In this document: positions 1 through 8,113 of the stretch, piece by piece
How positions within the stretch are numbered: the stretch's first letter is position 1
Layout: every line of letters starts with the position of its first letter
DNA from: a virus
IMG/VR virus record: IMGVR_UViG_3300045541_000213
Location: 1-29,499 of that record
Reading direction: 5' to 3' (one strand)
Length of the DNA stretch: 29,499 nucleotides
Position numbers and translations under genes: made by a program
The notes under the pieces: model-generated
Told to the model about the DNA's origin: nothing
The model's database searches: none
Seen by the model: only the letters and a program-made list of their open reading frames with translations

Positions 1-73
1 TGAACTTCTCTAAGTCCACTCCGCCTTTGATTGCACTTGATATAGTGCTATTTAATGATTCTTTTTTTGCCAT
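1..73 (-). CDS. N-terminus of a truncated gene, possibly a UvsX/RecA-like recombinase
   Basis: Reading left from an ATG at 73-71 gives about 24 codons (MAKKESLNSTISSAIK and on) before the window ends, with no stop. The gene follows the gp32-like gene and the terminator at 86-110, so it probably has its own promoter or is reached by read-through. The short lysine-rich start resembles the beginnings of RecA/UvsX-type proteins I have seen in T4-like phages, and a recombinase beside an ssDNA-binding protein would make sense. Twenty-four residues cannot establish this. The gene itself is well supported by the start and open frame; its function is a guess. Confidence 0.5.
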   Translation of the reverse strand, partial: MAKKESLNSTISSAIKGGVDLEKF

Positions 74-85
74 GATTAAAGGGTT

Positions 86-110
86 AAAAAAGCCCCCTTT
101 CGGGGGCCTT
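86..110 (-). terminator. Rho-independent terminator after the gp32-like gene
   Basis: On the minus strand a perfect 6-bp G/C stem (GCCCCC, loop GAAA, GGGGGC) is followed directly by TTTTTT. The stem begins 7 bases beyond the gp32-like stop codon. GAAA is a stable GNRA tetraloop. This is a textbook intrinsic terminator and marks the 3' end of the transcript carrying the ssDNA-binding protein. Confidence 0.9.
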
Positions 111-114
111 TTGT

Positions 115-897
115 TTAGATGTTAAACAGATCGTCGATTGTGGAATCGACACTAGCTTTGCTCGTATTGAGCGTGAAAGCCTGGGTCTCTGGCTGCTTAG
201 TAGCAACTGGATCAGCTTCTTCCTTCAACTCCTCCTCAGGATTCAGGTGCTTAAGCAGAGCTTCTTTCATCTCGTCATAAGAATACTTCTTGAACTGAGC
301 GAGTGGATCAGGCTGCTGCTCCAACCACTGTTTAACTTTATCCGCATCATTTGATAGCGGAGTTGACTTGGTCCTCACACGCACAGTTGAGGTGTTGTAC
401 ATCAGACCAGTCGTTTCTTTACCGGCGGTTTCAACGGTGATATCACGGCCTGTGATAGGATCAGTGAAATCTCCGATGTCCTCGTCCTCGGCGAACTTCA
501 ACAAGTCCATATAGACCTGCTTACCAAATTCCCAGAGGCGAACGCCTTTATCTTCTTCACCACGTACGATAACAGGTGCGAAGATCCTCATCTTTGGCTC
601 TAGCTTCTTAGCCAGTTGCCAGTCATCACGATTAGAAGACTTACGCAGGCCTTGTGCAAACTCGACGATAGGATCCTTCTCACCAAAGTTACTGGGAGAG
701 GTCATCGTACGGTTGTTGATGCCGTAGTGCATAAAGATCTCCTTAAAAGGATTTTGTTTGTTAAACACAGAAGGCACAATACGAACAGAGTGCTTCCCCA
801 CGGAAGGACGCCAAATTGTTTGGCTAAGATCCTTCTTTTGTCCCCCACGTGGATTTTGCAGGGCCGACAGTTTTTGTTTGATTGCGGATATATCCAT
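115..897 (-). CDS. Single-stranded DNA-binding protein, T4 gp32-like
   Basis: The 260-residue protein has the gp32 layout: a basic N-terminus (about residues 1-35), a core with the family-type stretches NPFKEIFMHYGIN (49-61) and RLWEFGKQVY followed by FTDPITGRDITV, and an acidic C-terminal tail ending IDDLFNI. In gp32 proteins the core covers ssDNA at replication and recombination forks and the acidic tail recruits partners. T4 gp32 binds zinc with one His and three Cys; this protein has no cysteine. The place where the Cys cluster should be reads SPSNFGEKDPIVEF (67-80), keeping the surrounding residues but not the ligands. No Shine-Dalgarno precedes the ATG (leader AACAACGTTAGTT). A strong terminator follows. 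Its neighbours include a DNA polymerase-like gene, which fits a replication cluster. Confidence 0.85.
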   Translation of the reverse strand: MDISAIKQKLSALQNPRGGQKKDLSQTIWRPSVGKHSVRIVPSVFNKQNPFKEIFMHYGINNRTMTSPSNFGEKDPIVEFAQGLRKSSNRDDWQLAKKLEPKMRIFAPVIVRGEEDKGVRLWEFGKQVYMDLLKFAEDEDIGDFTDPITGRDITVETAGKETTGLMYNTSTVRVRTKSTPLSNDADKVKQWLEQQPDPLAQFKKYSYDEMKEALLKHLNPEEELKEEADPVATKQPETQAFTLNTSKASVDSTIDDLFNI

Positions 898-960
898 AAC
901 TAACGTTGTTTACAACAATAATAAGAAATAGGAAAGAAGATAAAAAATCTATCTTTCTAG

Positions 961-1395
961 TTACACATTAACTATCTTATGGATAGCAGTGTTTATTCTT
1001 TTTAGTCCCTCACCTTGAGTGAGCAGGACACAATTTTTATAGTCTTGCCAGTTAATTGCAAAGCTCGTGTCTAGTACGCCTTCGTTCAATTGCTTGATCA
1101 GGGTATTAAGAGCGTTGATTGTGTAGAGAGTGTTTGATTCCTTCTTTCTGTGAAGTAGAATAGTGTTAGGCAGGATTTTAGTGGGTCCTCCTTCTATTTC
1201 AATATTATATGTGCACAGGAATTCGTTTGACTCTTTGGATTCGAGAACGAATATCTTTTTGTACAATATCGTATACTGCCCTGTGATCTCAGATAGAGTT
1301 TCCTCTAGCTTGTCCTTCTGAGAAAAAGTGCAGAACAATTTATTTGCCATTGATTCTTTTGTAAGTTCAATTAATTTTAGTTCAGTTGTAACCAT
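961..1395 (-). CDS. Unknown 144-residue protein between ssDNA-binding protein and polymerase genes
   Basis: I do not recognise this protein. It is a mixed alpha/beta soluble protein with no signal peptide or membrane segment; the N-terminal third is charged and probably helical and the middle has beta-like stretches. The chosen start, MVTTELKLIE, lies 10 bases after a copy of the ATATTTAT motif; a second Met at residue 16 (MANKLFCTF) is a possible alternative. Placed between the gp32-like gene (63-base gap) and the family-A polymerase, it may take part in replication or late transcription, but that rests on position only. It may head a two-gene transcript with the gp32-like gene. Confidence 0.65.
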   Translation of the reverse strand: MVTTELKLIELTKESMANKLFCTFSQKDKLEETLSEITGQYTILYKKIFVLESKESNEFLCTYNIEIEGGPTKILPNTILLHRKKESNTLYTINALNTLIKQLNEGVLDTSFAINWQDYKNCVLLTQGEGLKRINTAIHKIVNV

Positions 1396-1406
1396 TTTTA
1401 CTATTA

Positions 1407-1414
1407 ATAAATAT
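1407..1414 (-). promoter_or_regulatory. ATATTTAT motif upstream of the 144-residue unknown gene
   Basis: The coding strand reads CATATTTATTAATAG in the 30-base gap between the polymerase stop and the next start. The octamer ends 10 bases before the ATG. It is one of nine copies placed ahead of transcription-unit heads in this window and is a candidate late promoter -10 element. Confidence 0.5.
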
Positions 1415-1425
1415 GTGAAAATTGA

Positions 1426-2721
1426 CTAGAAAGCATAGTTAGGACCCCACTTGTGCTTCACTGACATACCACCGCTTTCTAGGATCTCCTTGATCTTTTT
1501 TAATAGGGGTTTGCCATCCTCTTGGTGAAAATCAAACAGGAATGAGTCGTATGTTATCAGAATCAACTTGGTCTTCTTGTCACTTAGAAGTTTGTTGATC
1601 TCTAGGATTTTATAGATGTTCTCTTTGGTTTCTAGGTTCTGAATAATATAATTGAACACTTTTAGTTTGTTCATGCCAGGCAGCTTCTTTAGAATGCGGC
1701 CTGTCGGCAGAATCAGGGCTTTATGCGTGTTGTACTTTTTCCACTCCTTGTCAATGAACTGGCCTAAGGACTGGAAGAAGTCAATGTCCTCGTACTGCTT
1801 TTCTATGCCGCCGTAGAGCTGCTTGAATGTGATGGCCTTTGATTCTTTATATTGTTCATCAGTCAATTCCTCCACACCAAAATATCTTTTGCCTAGATAG
1901 TGGTGCATGGACTCATTAGGCAACTCAAAACCGATAAGATTAGCGATTAGTCTTAGGTGATAGGCTTCAAAATCAAACTCAACCAGGTAGTCGTTTGCAG
2001 CCACAAAGCACTTCCTGAACTTCTTATCCTTAGGTATAGCCAGGAAGTTCACGCCATTAAATGAGTTCGTCGGTCTAGCTGTGAGATTATAAAGATTGTA
2101 GTAGGAATAGACCGTGCTGCCTAATAGTGAGTACGCTGTGTGAGTGAACTCAAACTTCTTGTTAAAGCAGCTGAGGTCTACTTTTATGCCTGTCTCTTCC
2201 ACTTTTTTATAGGCTTCTACTAATTTGTCTTGTAGCTCGATATCCATCTCAAGATCAAAGTAGTCTTTTACCAGCTCATATAAACACTGGCATTTCTCGT
2301 AGTGTTTAGCTATCGGTATGATCTCGTTGAGGTTAGGCATCGTAGGATACCTCAAATAGAAATCTCTATGTGCAGGTGTGTTACACTCAAATGGATTATA
2401 CTCGTTGTTCTTGTCTAGACAGATAAACTGTACATCAATAGCTTGAGGCAGATTTAAGAAGTAAGAATGCAGCTTTTTGTCGAGTAGATAAAGTTTCTTG
2501 TGTGAACTGAGGAATTGCTCTACTAACTTGATGTCTAGTGAGAATCCTTCTGAGTGGTTGATGACAAACACATAGCCTTTCTTACTGTTGTTGTAATAGA
2601 TAAGAGAAGGCCTAGTAAGCTTAGGATGGAAATGATCATTAGAAGTCACGATCTGGATGAATGCTTCATCAGACGACTCTAATCTAGATAATTGATCTTG
2701 ATTTTCTATTATAAAATACAT
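1426..2721 (-). CDS. Divergent family-A DNA polymerase
   Basis: The 431-residue protein can be aligned by eye to the Pol I/T7 polymerase palm and fingers. NLTARPTNSFNGVNFLAIP (212-230) matches the TGR...NLQNIP segment. FDFEAYHLRL (249-258) is motif A. YKESKAITFKQLYGG (291-305) is motif B. NYIIQNLE (357-364) corresponds to NYPIQGSAAD. ITYDSFLFDF (389-398) is motif C. The catalytic aspartates appear kept (D250, D392). The motif A glutamate that acts as steric gate aligns with His255, and the motif C HDE reads YDS. The N-terminal 100 residues contain LDKKLHSYFL (80-89), which looks like a worn-down 3'-5' exonuclease motif. The protein is much shorter than Pol I (928) or T7 polymerase (704). T4 itself uses a family-B enzyme, so this is unlike T4. 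Whether it is the replicative enzyme or an accessory one is unknown. Confidence 0.75.
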   Translation of the reverse strand: MYFIIENQDQLSRLESSDEAFIQIVTSNDHFHPKLTRPSLIYYNNSKKGYVFVINHSEGFSLDIKLVEQFLSSHKKLYLLDKKLHSYFLNLPQAIDVQFICLDKNNEYNPFECNTPAHRDFYLRYPTMPNLNEIIPIAKHYEKCQCLYELVKDYFDLEMDIELQDKLVEAYKKVEETGIKVDLSCFNKKFEFTHTAYSLLGSTVYSYYNLYNLTARPTNSFNGVNFLAIPKDKKFRKCFVAANDYLVEFDFEAYHLRLIANLIGFELPNESMHHYLGKRYFGVEELTDEQYKESKAITFKQLYGGIEKQYEDIDFFQSLGQFIDKEWKKYNTHKALILPTGRILKKLPGMNKLKVFNYIIQNLETKENIYKILEINKLLSDKKTKLILITYDSFLFDFHQEDGKPLLKKIKEILESGGMSVKHKWGPNYAF

Positions 2722-2771
2722 AACCTTTGTTAAACAATTATAACCTTTATTGCAGCATTTAGAAAATTTAT

Positions 2772-3401
2772 TTACGCAGTAGGTCTAGCAAATTTTGCGT
2801 AGTCACCACCTATGTAGTCTAGTATGCCTAAAAATGTTTTATTTGCAGTTTCAACTAGTCTTTTGTTAGTATCAATAATGCCTGGGATGACATTATATTG
2901 TGATTGCCTTTGAGAGTTTAGAGGTCCTGTTATTTTCCAAAGTATTTTTTGAGTTTGATAAATTCTAATATCGTAATTTGCTGTACCATCTACAATATTA
3001 TTGTACTCTTCTTCAGATATTTCTATAACAAAAGTATCATTATTTTTCTTTGTGAAATATCTTATAATGTACCCTCTTTTGTAGTCACTCTCTATAGGTT
3101 GAGGATAATAAGAAACAGGTTTTCCTAATGTCCTATTAGGTGATACATTTGTTTTTATAGCTAGTTCTTTCTTTTGTTGTTCAGTAATATTTAAAGATCC
3201 TAAAATAGGAGAAGAGGGATATTCATTTATTTTTTGCAAAGGTTCACTAGGACCAACTTCTGGTGAAGGACCTGAAAATGCTTTTCCATCAAAAGTTAAA
3301 TAGTATTTTCCTGAGTAAACTCTACCATTAGAATTTAAAAACTCTGCACCGCTAGTTTTTTGATTCGTTAAAATTTTAGAAGCTGGATAATATCTTAACA
3401 T
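2772..3401 (-). CDS. Probable virion structural protein, last gene of the baseplate block
   Basis: The 209-residue protein is not recognised with certainty. Near the N-terminus it has an aromatic/glycine stretch, YSGKYYLTFDGKAFSG (about residues 29-44), of a kind I associate with phage structural proteins; the rest is polar with many Tyr, Asn and Pro. There is no membrane segment or enzyme motif. It starts 3 bases after the stop of the 1465-residue hub-like gene and is the last gene of a tightly packed run of tail genes (12536 to 2772), which points to a baseplate or tail-tip role. No Shine-Dalgarno is visible (TAAATTATG), so it is probably translated by coupling with the gene before it. Confidence 0.6.
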   Translation of the reverse strand: MLRYYPASKILTNQKTSGAEFLNSNGRVYSGKYYLTFDGKAFSGPSPEVGPSEPLQKINEYPSSPILGSLNITEQQKKELAIKTNVSPNRTLGKPVSYYPQPIESDYKRGYIIRYFTKKNNDTFVIEISEEEYNNIVDGTANYDIRIYQTQKILWKITGPLNSQRQSQYNVIPGIIDTNKRLVETANKTFLGILDYIGGDYAKFARPTA

Positions 3402-3404
3402 AAT

Positions 3405-6400
3405 TTATACAAATTGTCCTCCTGATCCTAAATAATCACTCAAATTACCTTGTTCCAATGCTATATGTAAGTGAATTGGCCATTCAAAATCTGGTCTAGG
3501 AGGTTCACCAACAAATCCCAATAAATCACCTCTTTTAACTTTAGCTCCATTACTTACTACGACTCTATCAAGATGTGTGTACCAAGCACTGTTACCATTT
3601 CCAATTAATGTAAATCTGTATCCCCAAATAAAGTTTCCTTGTTCTAAATAATTAATATTATTAATAGTTCCATCAAATATAGCATATATAGGAGTATACT
3701 TATCTACAAATAAATCCCAAGCATTTGAACTTTGCCATTGACCAACTTGATTAGCTTCTCTAGCTCCATGAGCTTTGGTTTTTATAGTACTATTTATTGA
3801 AGGCTTACTAGATCCAAAAAGAAAATTTGATGTTGAATTAGCTGTAGCTGATTTTGATTTATTAACATTTCTCGGTATTCTACTAGCTTTATTTAGATCT
3901 GTTACTTCACCATGATATAAAGATCCATTAAGTTCGCCACCAAATCGCCCGGCTTCCTGTCTTTTATACTCTTTATCTTTTTCAAGATTAAACATTGATC
4001 TATCTTTTAAAAAAATCATATTAGCTTTAACGGCTGTATTCCAACTATTATTTTCTATAGTATGAGAAAGACCAACCACAACAAATCCTACTCTATTAAT
4101 ATGATCTTTTTCTCCGCTAAAAATTCTAGAGCTATAAGTATAAGGAATTAATTCATTAGGTAAAGTGAAAGCATGTCCCATATTAAACCCGGATATTCCA
4201 TCTGTAGTGAAATTTACAGAAACAGGAATCATTGCTGATGCTCTAGTAGGTGGTTCGTTACCTTTTATTTTAGTAATTTTATTTATAAAATAATTAGTAG
4301 CCATTCCTACATATTGCTGAGACGGGGCTATGGAATTATAAAAAGATTCTATAGCGGAGTTAAATTGTATAGCCGTGTTTTTAAGTCCATCTGATGGTGT
4401 CTCTTTATCTTTTTGTTGACTTGGTTCTTTTCTATTTTGAATATATCTATCTACATAATTAGTATTTATAAATCCAAATGAATCTCCATTAGTAGAAAGA
4501 GTTGATTTAGATCCTGTTTCAGCATTCACAGAAATAGCTAGCATATTACTAAGTTTAGTAGATATTTCTGTTTTTATATCAATAGATTTAGCTATGCTTG
4601 TTTTACCAAAAAGGGGCAAAGTAGCATTATTATCAGCAGTTAATTCTAACATGACCTCTTTGTCTTGAGGCGGAACTATTTGATCATCAGTAATTTGATA
4701 AGTATTACCTGCGTCATTATATGACAATCTAAAGACATTAAAATTTCCTATACTCTTAGAAATATCTATAATAATCTGCTCTAAAAATGGTTTGAGAAAC
4801 ACTTTATTTTCATCATTTTTAGTACTGAACATTTTTATTGTGTTCATTAAATAATCAATGTTCAATAGTATGTTCATTATTTTACCTCTATAAGGACTAG
4901 ATTCTTCGTCGTATTTGAAAGGTAAAATTGCACCTGATAAATTATCTCTGCTATCTTCTACATCAGATCTAGGATCAAATAGAGGCGTTGATTGCTCACT
5001 ATCAGTAAGTGGGGCAATTGCTGTTTTATCTTCAGTTAATATATTCTCATCAAATAGTTTTCTATAGTCATCAGTTTTACCTTCAAAAGGAATTAAACAA
5101 GTCCAAGGATCTGTGCTTAATTGATTAGGATTACTAAGACAGTAGCTGTGATTTGGGTTAAAATCTATATAGATTAAAGGTTTTTGTGATTCACCATCGC
5201 TTTTTACATCATATATAGTAGCACTATGATTAAGAATCATTAATAATGTACCAAATGGAATATAAACAGGATGGTTTAATTGAGTTCCTGATTCTATTTC
5301 TTGACTAATATCATAAGGAACTACGTAAGATTTTAATAGTTTTTTATAATTAACTGGAGAAAAATTTAATTGAGGTAAAGTTATTTGACTACCACGTAAA
5401 TTAAATGTTGTTGCATTTTCATATAGCTTTTCTCTATTAGCCATTAAATTTGTAGCAAATCCGTACTTAGATTGAACTTTAAATCTATAATCTGAGTTAG
5501 TATTATTTATATTATCATATTCTGTATCTGGTATATTGCCAGATATTAGTTCATTTATAAATGGAGTAAATACTCCATTTGAAAATATTTGATTTATAAA
5601 TTCAGTATTTCCGTCTTCTCCGACAAGAGGAATAGGTTGAACTTGTCTTCCTATTTCTAAATCAAAACCAGATTTTCTTATAGCTTCTGATAAAGAATGG
5701 ACTTGTATTGTTCTTAAAATTAACTCAAGAGATGAAAGGTTAGATAGAGGGGATTCAGTTTGTTCTGAATTAGCATCTTGTGGAGAAGCTTGATTTTCTT
5801 CAGATTGTCCTGTATCTTGATCTTTTAGATTTTTTTCATAATCTAAATAATCTATTGGTTGTGTTACTTTATCAATACTAACACTACGAATTAAGCTGGT
5901 GTCTGTAAATTTAAAAGTTACAGGTATTTTATAAGTAGCGTCTTCTGTTATTATTTTGGTTCCTACAACTCTTCCAACATTATTTGTAACTTCTTGAAAT
6001 ACTTTTGCTGGTTTTGTTATAGTAATATTAAATTTTACAGTAAATGACCAAGGATTTCCTTTTTGTAGTTCTTCATTTGTTATATTATTTTGACCTATTC
6101 CTGATATTCCTCTATCTGCATCAAATATATCTAATTGAATAGAAGAAAGTTTAAGAGTATTATTAGATTTTAAATAATTTAAAAATTCGTCAGCAAAAGT
6201 TTTTGTATCTATACGAATTAACTGATCTTCCTCAATTACGGATTTTTTTGTTGTTTTTGCATACGTTGTTCTATCTACATAAAAAAGATAAGGAAAATTG
6301 TTTACTTGTCCTCTATATACTCTTATTTTATTAAATCGCTCTATTTCATTTTCATCAAAAGTTACTGCACGATTTACCTGTCCTGGAACATCCCAATTTT

Positions 6401-7802
6401 GGTCTTGAGATAATTCATTTAAAAAATTTACATTTATAATTTTTAAAAGTCTTTCTGTGTCTAAAGTTATATTAGCAACTTTACGATCTCCTACATTATC
6501 TGGTATTAATGCTTTTAATCTTCTTATTAATAAAGACTTCTGATCTCTTCCTATGTATATATCAGCATTTTCTAATGTTTGCTGAGCGTTTGATGGATAG
6601 CTTACAGATGCTTCTTCACTAGTGCCTTTATACTTATATACATTTTTTTGAGTATCTATCTCGAGATATCTATCTATTAATTGTTGAGCGGTAAATTCCT
6701 TGTCTCTATTATCTACTAATAATTTAGCCCTTTGCTCTTCTTCTGGTGTTACATTATATGTTTTTTTGTAAGATTCGAAACTAGTTCCTTTAAATTTACC
6801 CTCTTGTATAATACCATTAGAATCTGTTTTGCTCCAATTATAGGTAATGTTTTGTTGTCTTAATAATTGTTTTTTTGTTTCTTGATCTTGTTTAGCTGCT
6901 TTTGCTCTAGCTATTTCTTCTAAAACACTATTATATTTTTTAATTGTGCCCTTTAAAACATCAGGTAAATTGCTAGGATTATTTATTTTTATTGAGTCTC
7001 CTAGACTACCTAAAGCAGCTATTCTTAGAGTACAATCATAAGCCCCATCTTGATTAAAAGAAAAATTAAAATTAGTTACAATACCTAACATGGCATCGTA
7101 ATTACCTTCTGAGTCCCTAGAGTTCTGCGATATTCTTCTTAAGATTTCTTCCTTTGTCAGATTGGCTTCAAAAGGATTTATCGTGTAAAATTCTGTTGAT
7201 CTAACTTTAGTAGGATCATATTTGGATGGATTTGCAATAGTTCCTGGACTAGGATAATAGTATGTGTGTCCCCATTCTAAGAACATAGAGTATCCTAACT
7301 TGAAGTATAGGGCATCAATAATATCTAATTGATCTTTATCAAAACATTTAAAGTTAACTACGGCCTCCCTAACAGATCCTAAACGGCCTTTTGTTTCAAT
7401 TGTAACATTAGTAATACCTGGCATTGGTCTGTATCCATACTTTTGGATTTCTGTGTCTCCTAAAAGACCATAAGACCCTCCTTTGCCTAATCCTGCTCTT
7501 AAATTATTTTTATTGTTTAAATATACCGTGGTTCCTCCAAAGAGAGTGAACTGCTGTGCTAAACTATTTTCATCAGCAGTTACATCTGCTCCTAAATTTC
7601 TAAAATAGTCCCTATCTCTAGGATCAGTTATGTTTATAGAAGAAACTAGTCTCACCCACGCTGTTTTATTAGCTAAATAAACTAAATTATTATTGTCTCT
7701 ATATCCTTGAGAATTTTGACTAGATCTAGTTTGTAACTGCTGATAAAGCCATTCAGGTATTCTAACACCTAGAATATTCGATATTTTATTATCTAATGGC
7801 AT
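3405..7802 (-). CDS. Giant baseplate hub-like protein with C-terminal M23 peptidase domain
   Basis: This 1465-residue protein is probably the baseplate hub and cell-wall-piercing component. The N-terminal 300 residues look like a structural domain (for example GYSMFLEWGHTYYY). Near residues 1170-1280 a segment with VGLSHTIENNSWNT resembles the end of gp27/late-control-D type hub proteins, which typically carry a G-x-SH-x-I...W-x-T pattern. After a Ser/Asn-rich linker, residues 1341-1465 match an M23 (LytM-like) peptidoglycan endopeptidase: SNAWDLFV...YTPIYAIFDGTI, YTHLD (His1410), GDLLGFVG and IHLHIAL (His1444, His1446). The Asp ligand (Asp1363) is present, but the first His of the usual HxxxD pair aligns with Ser1359, so activity is uncertain. 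In T4 the comparable role is played by gp27 plus the gp5 lysozyme. The gene starts 2 bases after the LysM-type gene. Confidence 0.75.
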   Translation of the reverse strand: MPLDNKISNILGVRIPEWLYQQLQTRSSQNSQGYRDNNNLVYLANKTAWVRLVSSINITDPRDRDYFRNLGADVTADENSLAQQFTLFGGTTVYLNNKNNLRAGLGKGGSYGLLGDTEIQKYGYRPMPGITNVTIETKGRLGSVREAVVNFKCFDKDQLDIIDALYFKLGYSMFLEWGHTYYYPSPGTIANPSKYDPTKVRSTEFYTINPFEANLTKEEILRRISQNSRDSEGNYDAMLGIVTNFNFSFNQDGAYDCTLRIAALGSLGDSIKINNPSNLPDVLKGTIKKYNSVLEEIARAKAAKQDQETKKQLLRQQNITYNWSKTDSNGIIQEGKFKGTSFESYKKTYNVTPEEEQRAKLLVDNRDKEFTAQQLIDRYLEIDTQKNVYKYKGTSEEASVSYPSNAQQTLENADIYIGRDQKSLLIRRLKALIPDNVGDRKVANITLDTERLLKIINVNFLNELSQDQNWDVPGQVNRAVTFDENEIERFNKIRVYRGQVNNFPYLFYVDRTTYAKTTKKSVIEEDQLIRIDTKTFADEFLNYLKSNNTLKLSSIQLDIFDADRGISGIGQNNITNEELQKGNPWSFTVKFNITITKPAKVFQEVTNNVGRVVGTKIITEDATYKIPVTFKFTDTSLIRSVSIDKVTQPIDYLDYEKNLKDQDTGQSEENQASPQDANSEQTESPLSNLSSLELILRTIQVHSLSEAIRKSGFDLEIGRQVQPIPLVGEDGNTEFINQIFSNGVFTPFINELISGNIPDTEYDNINNTNSDYRFKVQSKYGFATNLMANREKLYENATTFNLRGSQITLPQLNFSPVNYKKLLKSYVVPYDISQEIESGTQLNHPVYIPFGTLLMILNHSATIYDVKSDGESQKPLIYIDFNPNHSYCLSNPNQLSTDPWTCLIPFEGKTDDYRKLFDENILTEDKTAIAPLTDSEQSTPLFDPRSDVEDSRDNLSGAILPFKYDEESSPYRGKIMNILLNIDYLMNTIKMFSTKNDENKVFLKPFLEQIIIDISKSIGNFNVFRLSYNDAGNTYQITDDQIVPPQDKEVMLELTADNNATLPLFGKTSIAKSIDIKTEISTKLSNMLAISVNAETGSKSTLSTNGDSFGFINTNYVDRYIQNRKEPSQQKDKETPSDGLKNTAIQFNSAIESFYNSIAPSQQYVGMATNYFINKITKIKGNEPPTRASAMIPVSVNFTTDGISGFNMGHAFTLPNELIPYTYSSRIFSGEKDHINRVGFVVVGLSHTIENNSWNTAVKANMIFLKDRSMFNLEKDKEYKRQEAGRFGGELNGSLYHGEVTDLNKASRIPRNVNKSKSATANSTSNFLFGSSKPSINSTIKTKAHGAREANQVGQWQSSNAWDLFVDKYTPIYAIFDGTINNINYLEQGNFIWGYRFTLIGNGNSAWYTHLDRVVVSNGAKVKRGDLLGFVGEPPRPDFEWPIHLHIALEQGNLSDYLGSGGQFV

Positions 7803-7804
7803 GA

Positions 7805-8113
7805 TTATCTTGTAATGTTTTCTACTTTATAACTATTAATTACTCCTGGAAGATTAGCTGGTATTCTTATTTGAGCACCAGGTTCTAAATACAGAGAATC
7901 CCCTGGTAGGGAGTTTGCGCTGGCAATTACCCACCAGAATGTGACATCGCTATAAAAATCTAAAGCTAATAGATCTAATCTATCACCTAATACTGCTATC
8001 ACGTAGCTATCATCTGGTGAAAAAGGGATTTCAGGATAGATATTATTCACATAATACTGTTCTCCAGTGCTAGACTGTTTTATAATGTCAATATTTTGAT
8101 ATCGGTAATTCAT
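7805..8113 (-). CDS. LysM-type baseplate protein, gp53-like
   Basis: The 102-residue protein has a LysM-like fold signature in its second half: GDRLDLLALDFYSDVTFWW (43-61) followed by an Asn-rich loop and LEPGAQIRIP (about 77-86), which is the usual ending of a LysM repeat. Small LysM proteins of this size next to the hub gene are found in many contractile tails (T4 gp53, P2 gpX and relatives), where they help hold the baseplate or hub together and do not bind peptidoglycan. Its ATG abuts the TAA of the preceding 656-residue gene (TAAATG) and its stop is 2 bases before the hub-like gene, so coupled expression is likely. The family call is good; equivalence to gp53 specifically is uncertain. 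Confidence 0.75.
   Translation of the reverse strand: MNYRYQNIDIIKQSSTGEQYYVNNIYPEIPFSPDDSYVIAVLGDRLDLLALDFYSDVTFWWVIASANSLPGDSLYLEPGAQIRIPANLPGVINSYKVENITR

Noticed and set aside
905-925. Inverted repeat GTTGT-TT-ACAAC upstream of the gp32-like gene as an operator
   Set aside because: Only 5 bp per arm and AT-rich; gp32 autoregulation in T4 acts through unstructured mRNA, not an operator. Too weak to call.
3405-3780. M23 domain as a stand-alone endolysin
   Set aside because: The domain is in frame with the large baseplate protein and has no start of its own; a tail-associated role is more likely.
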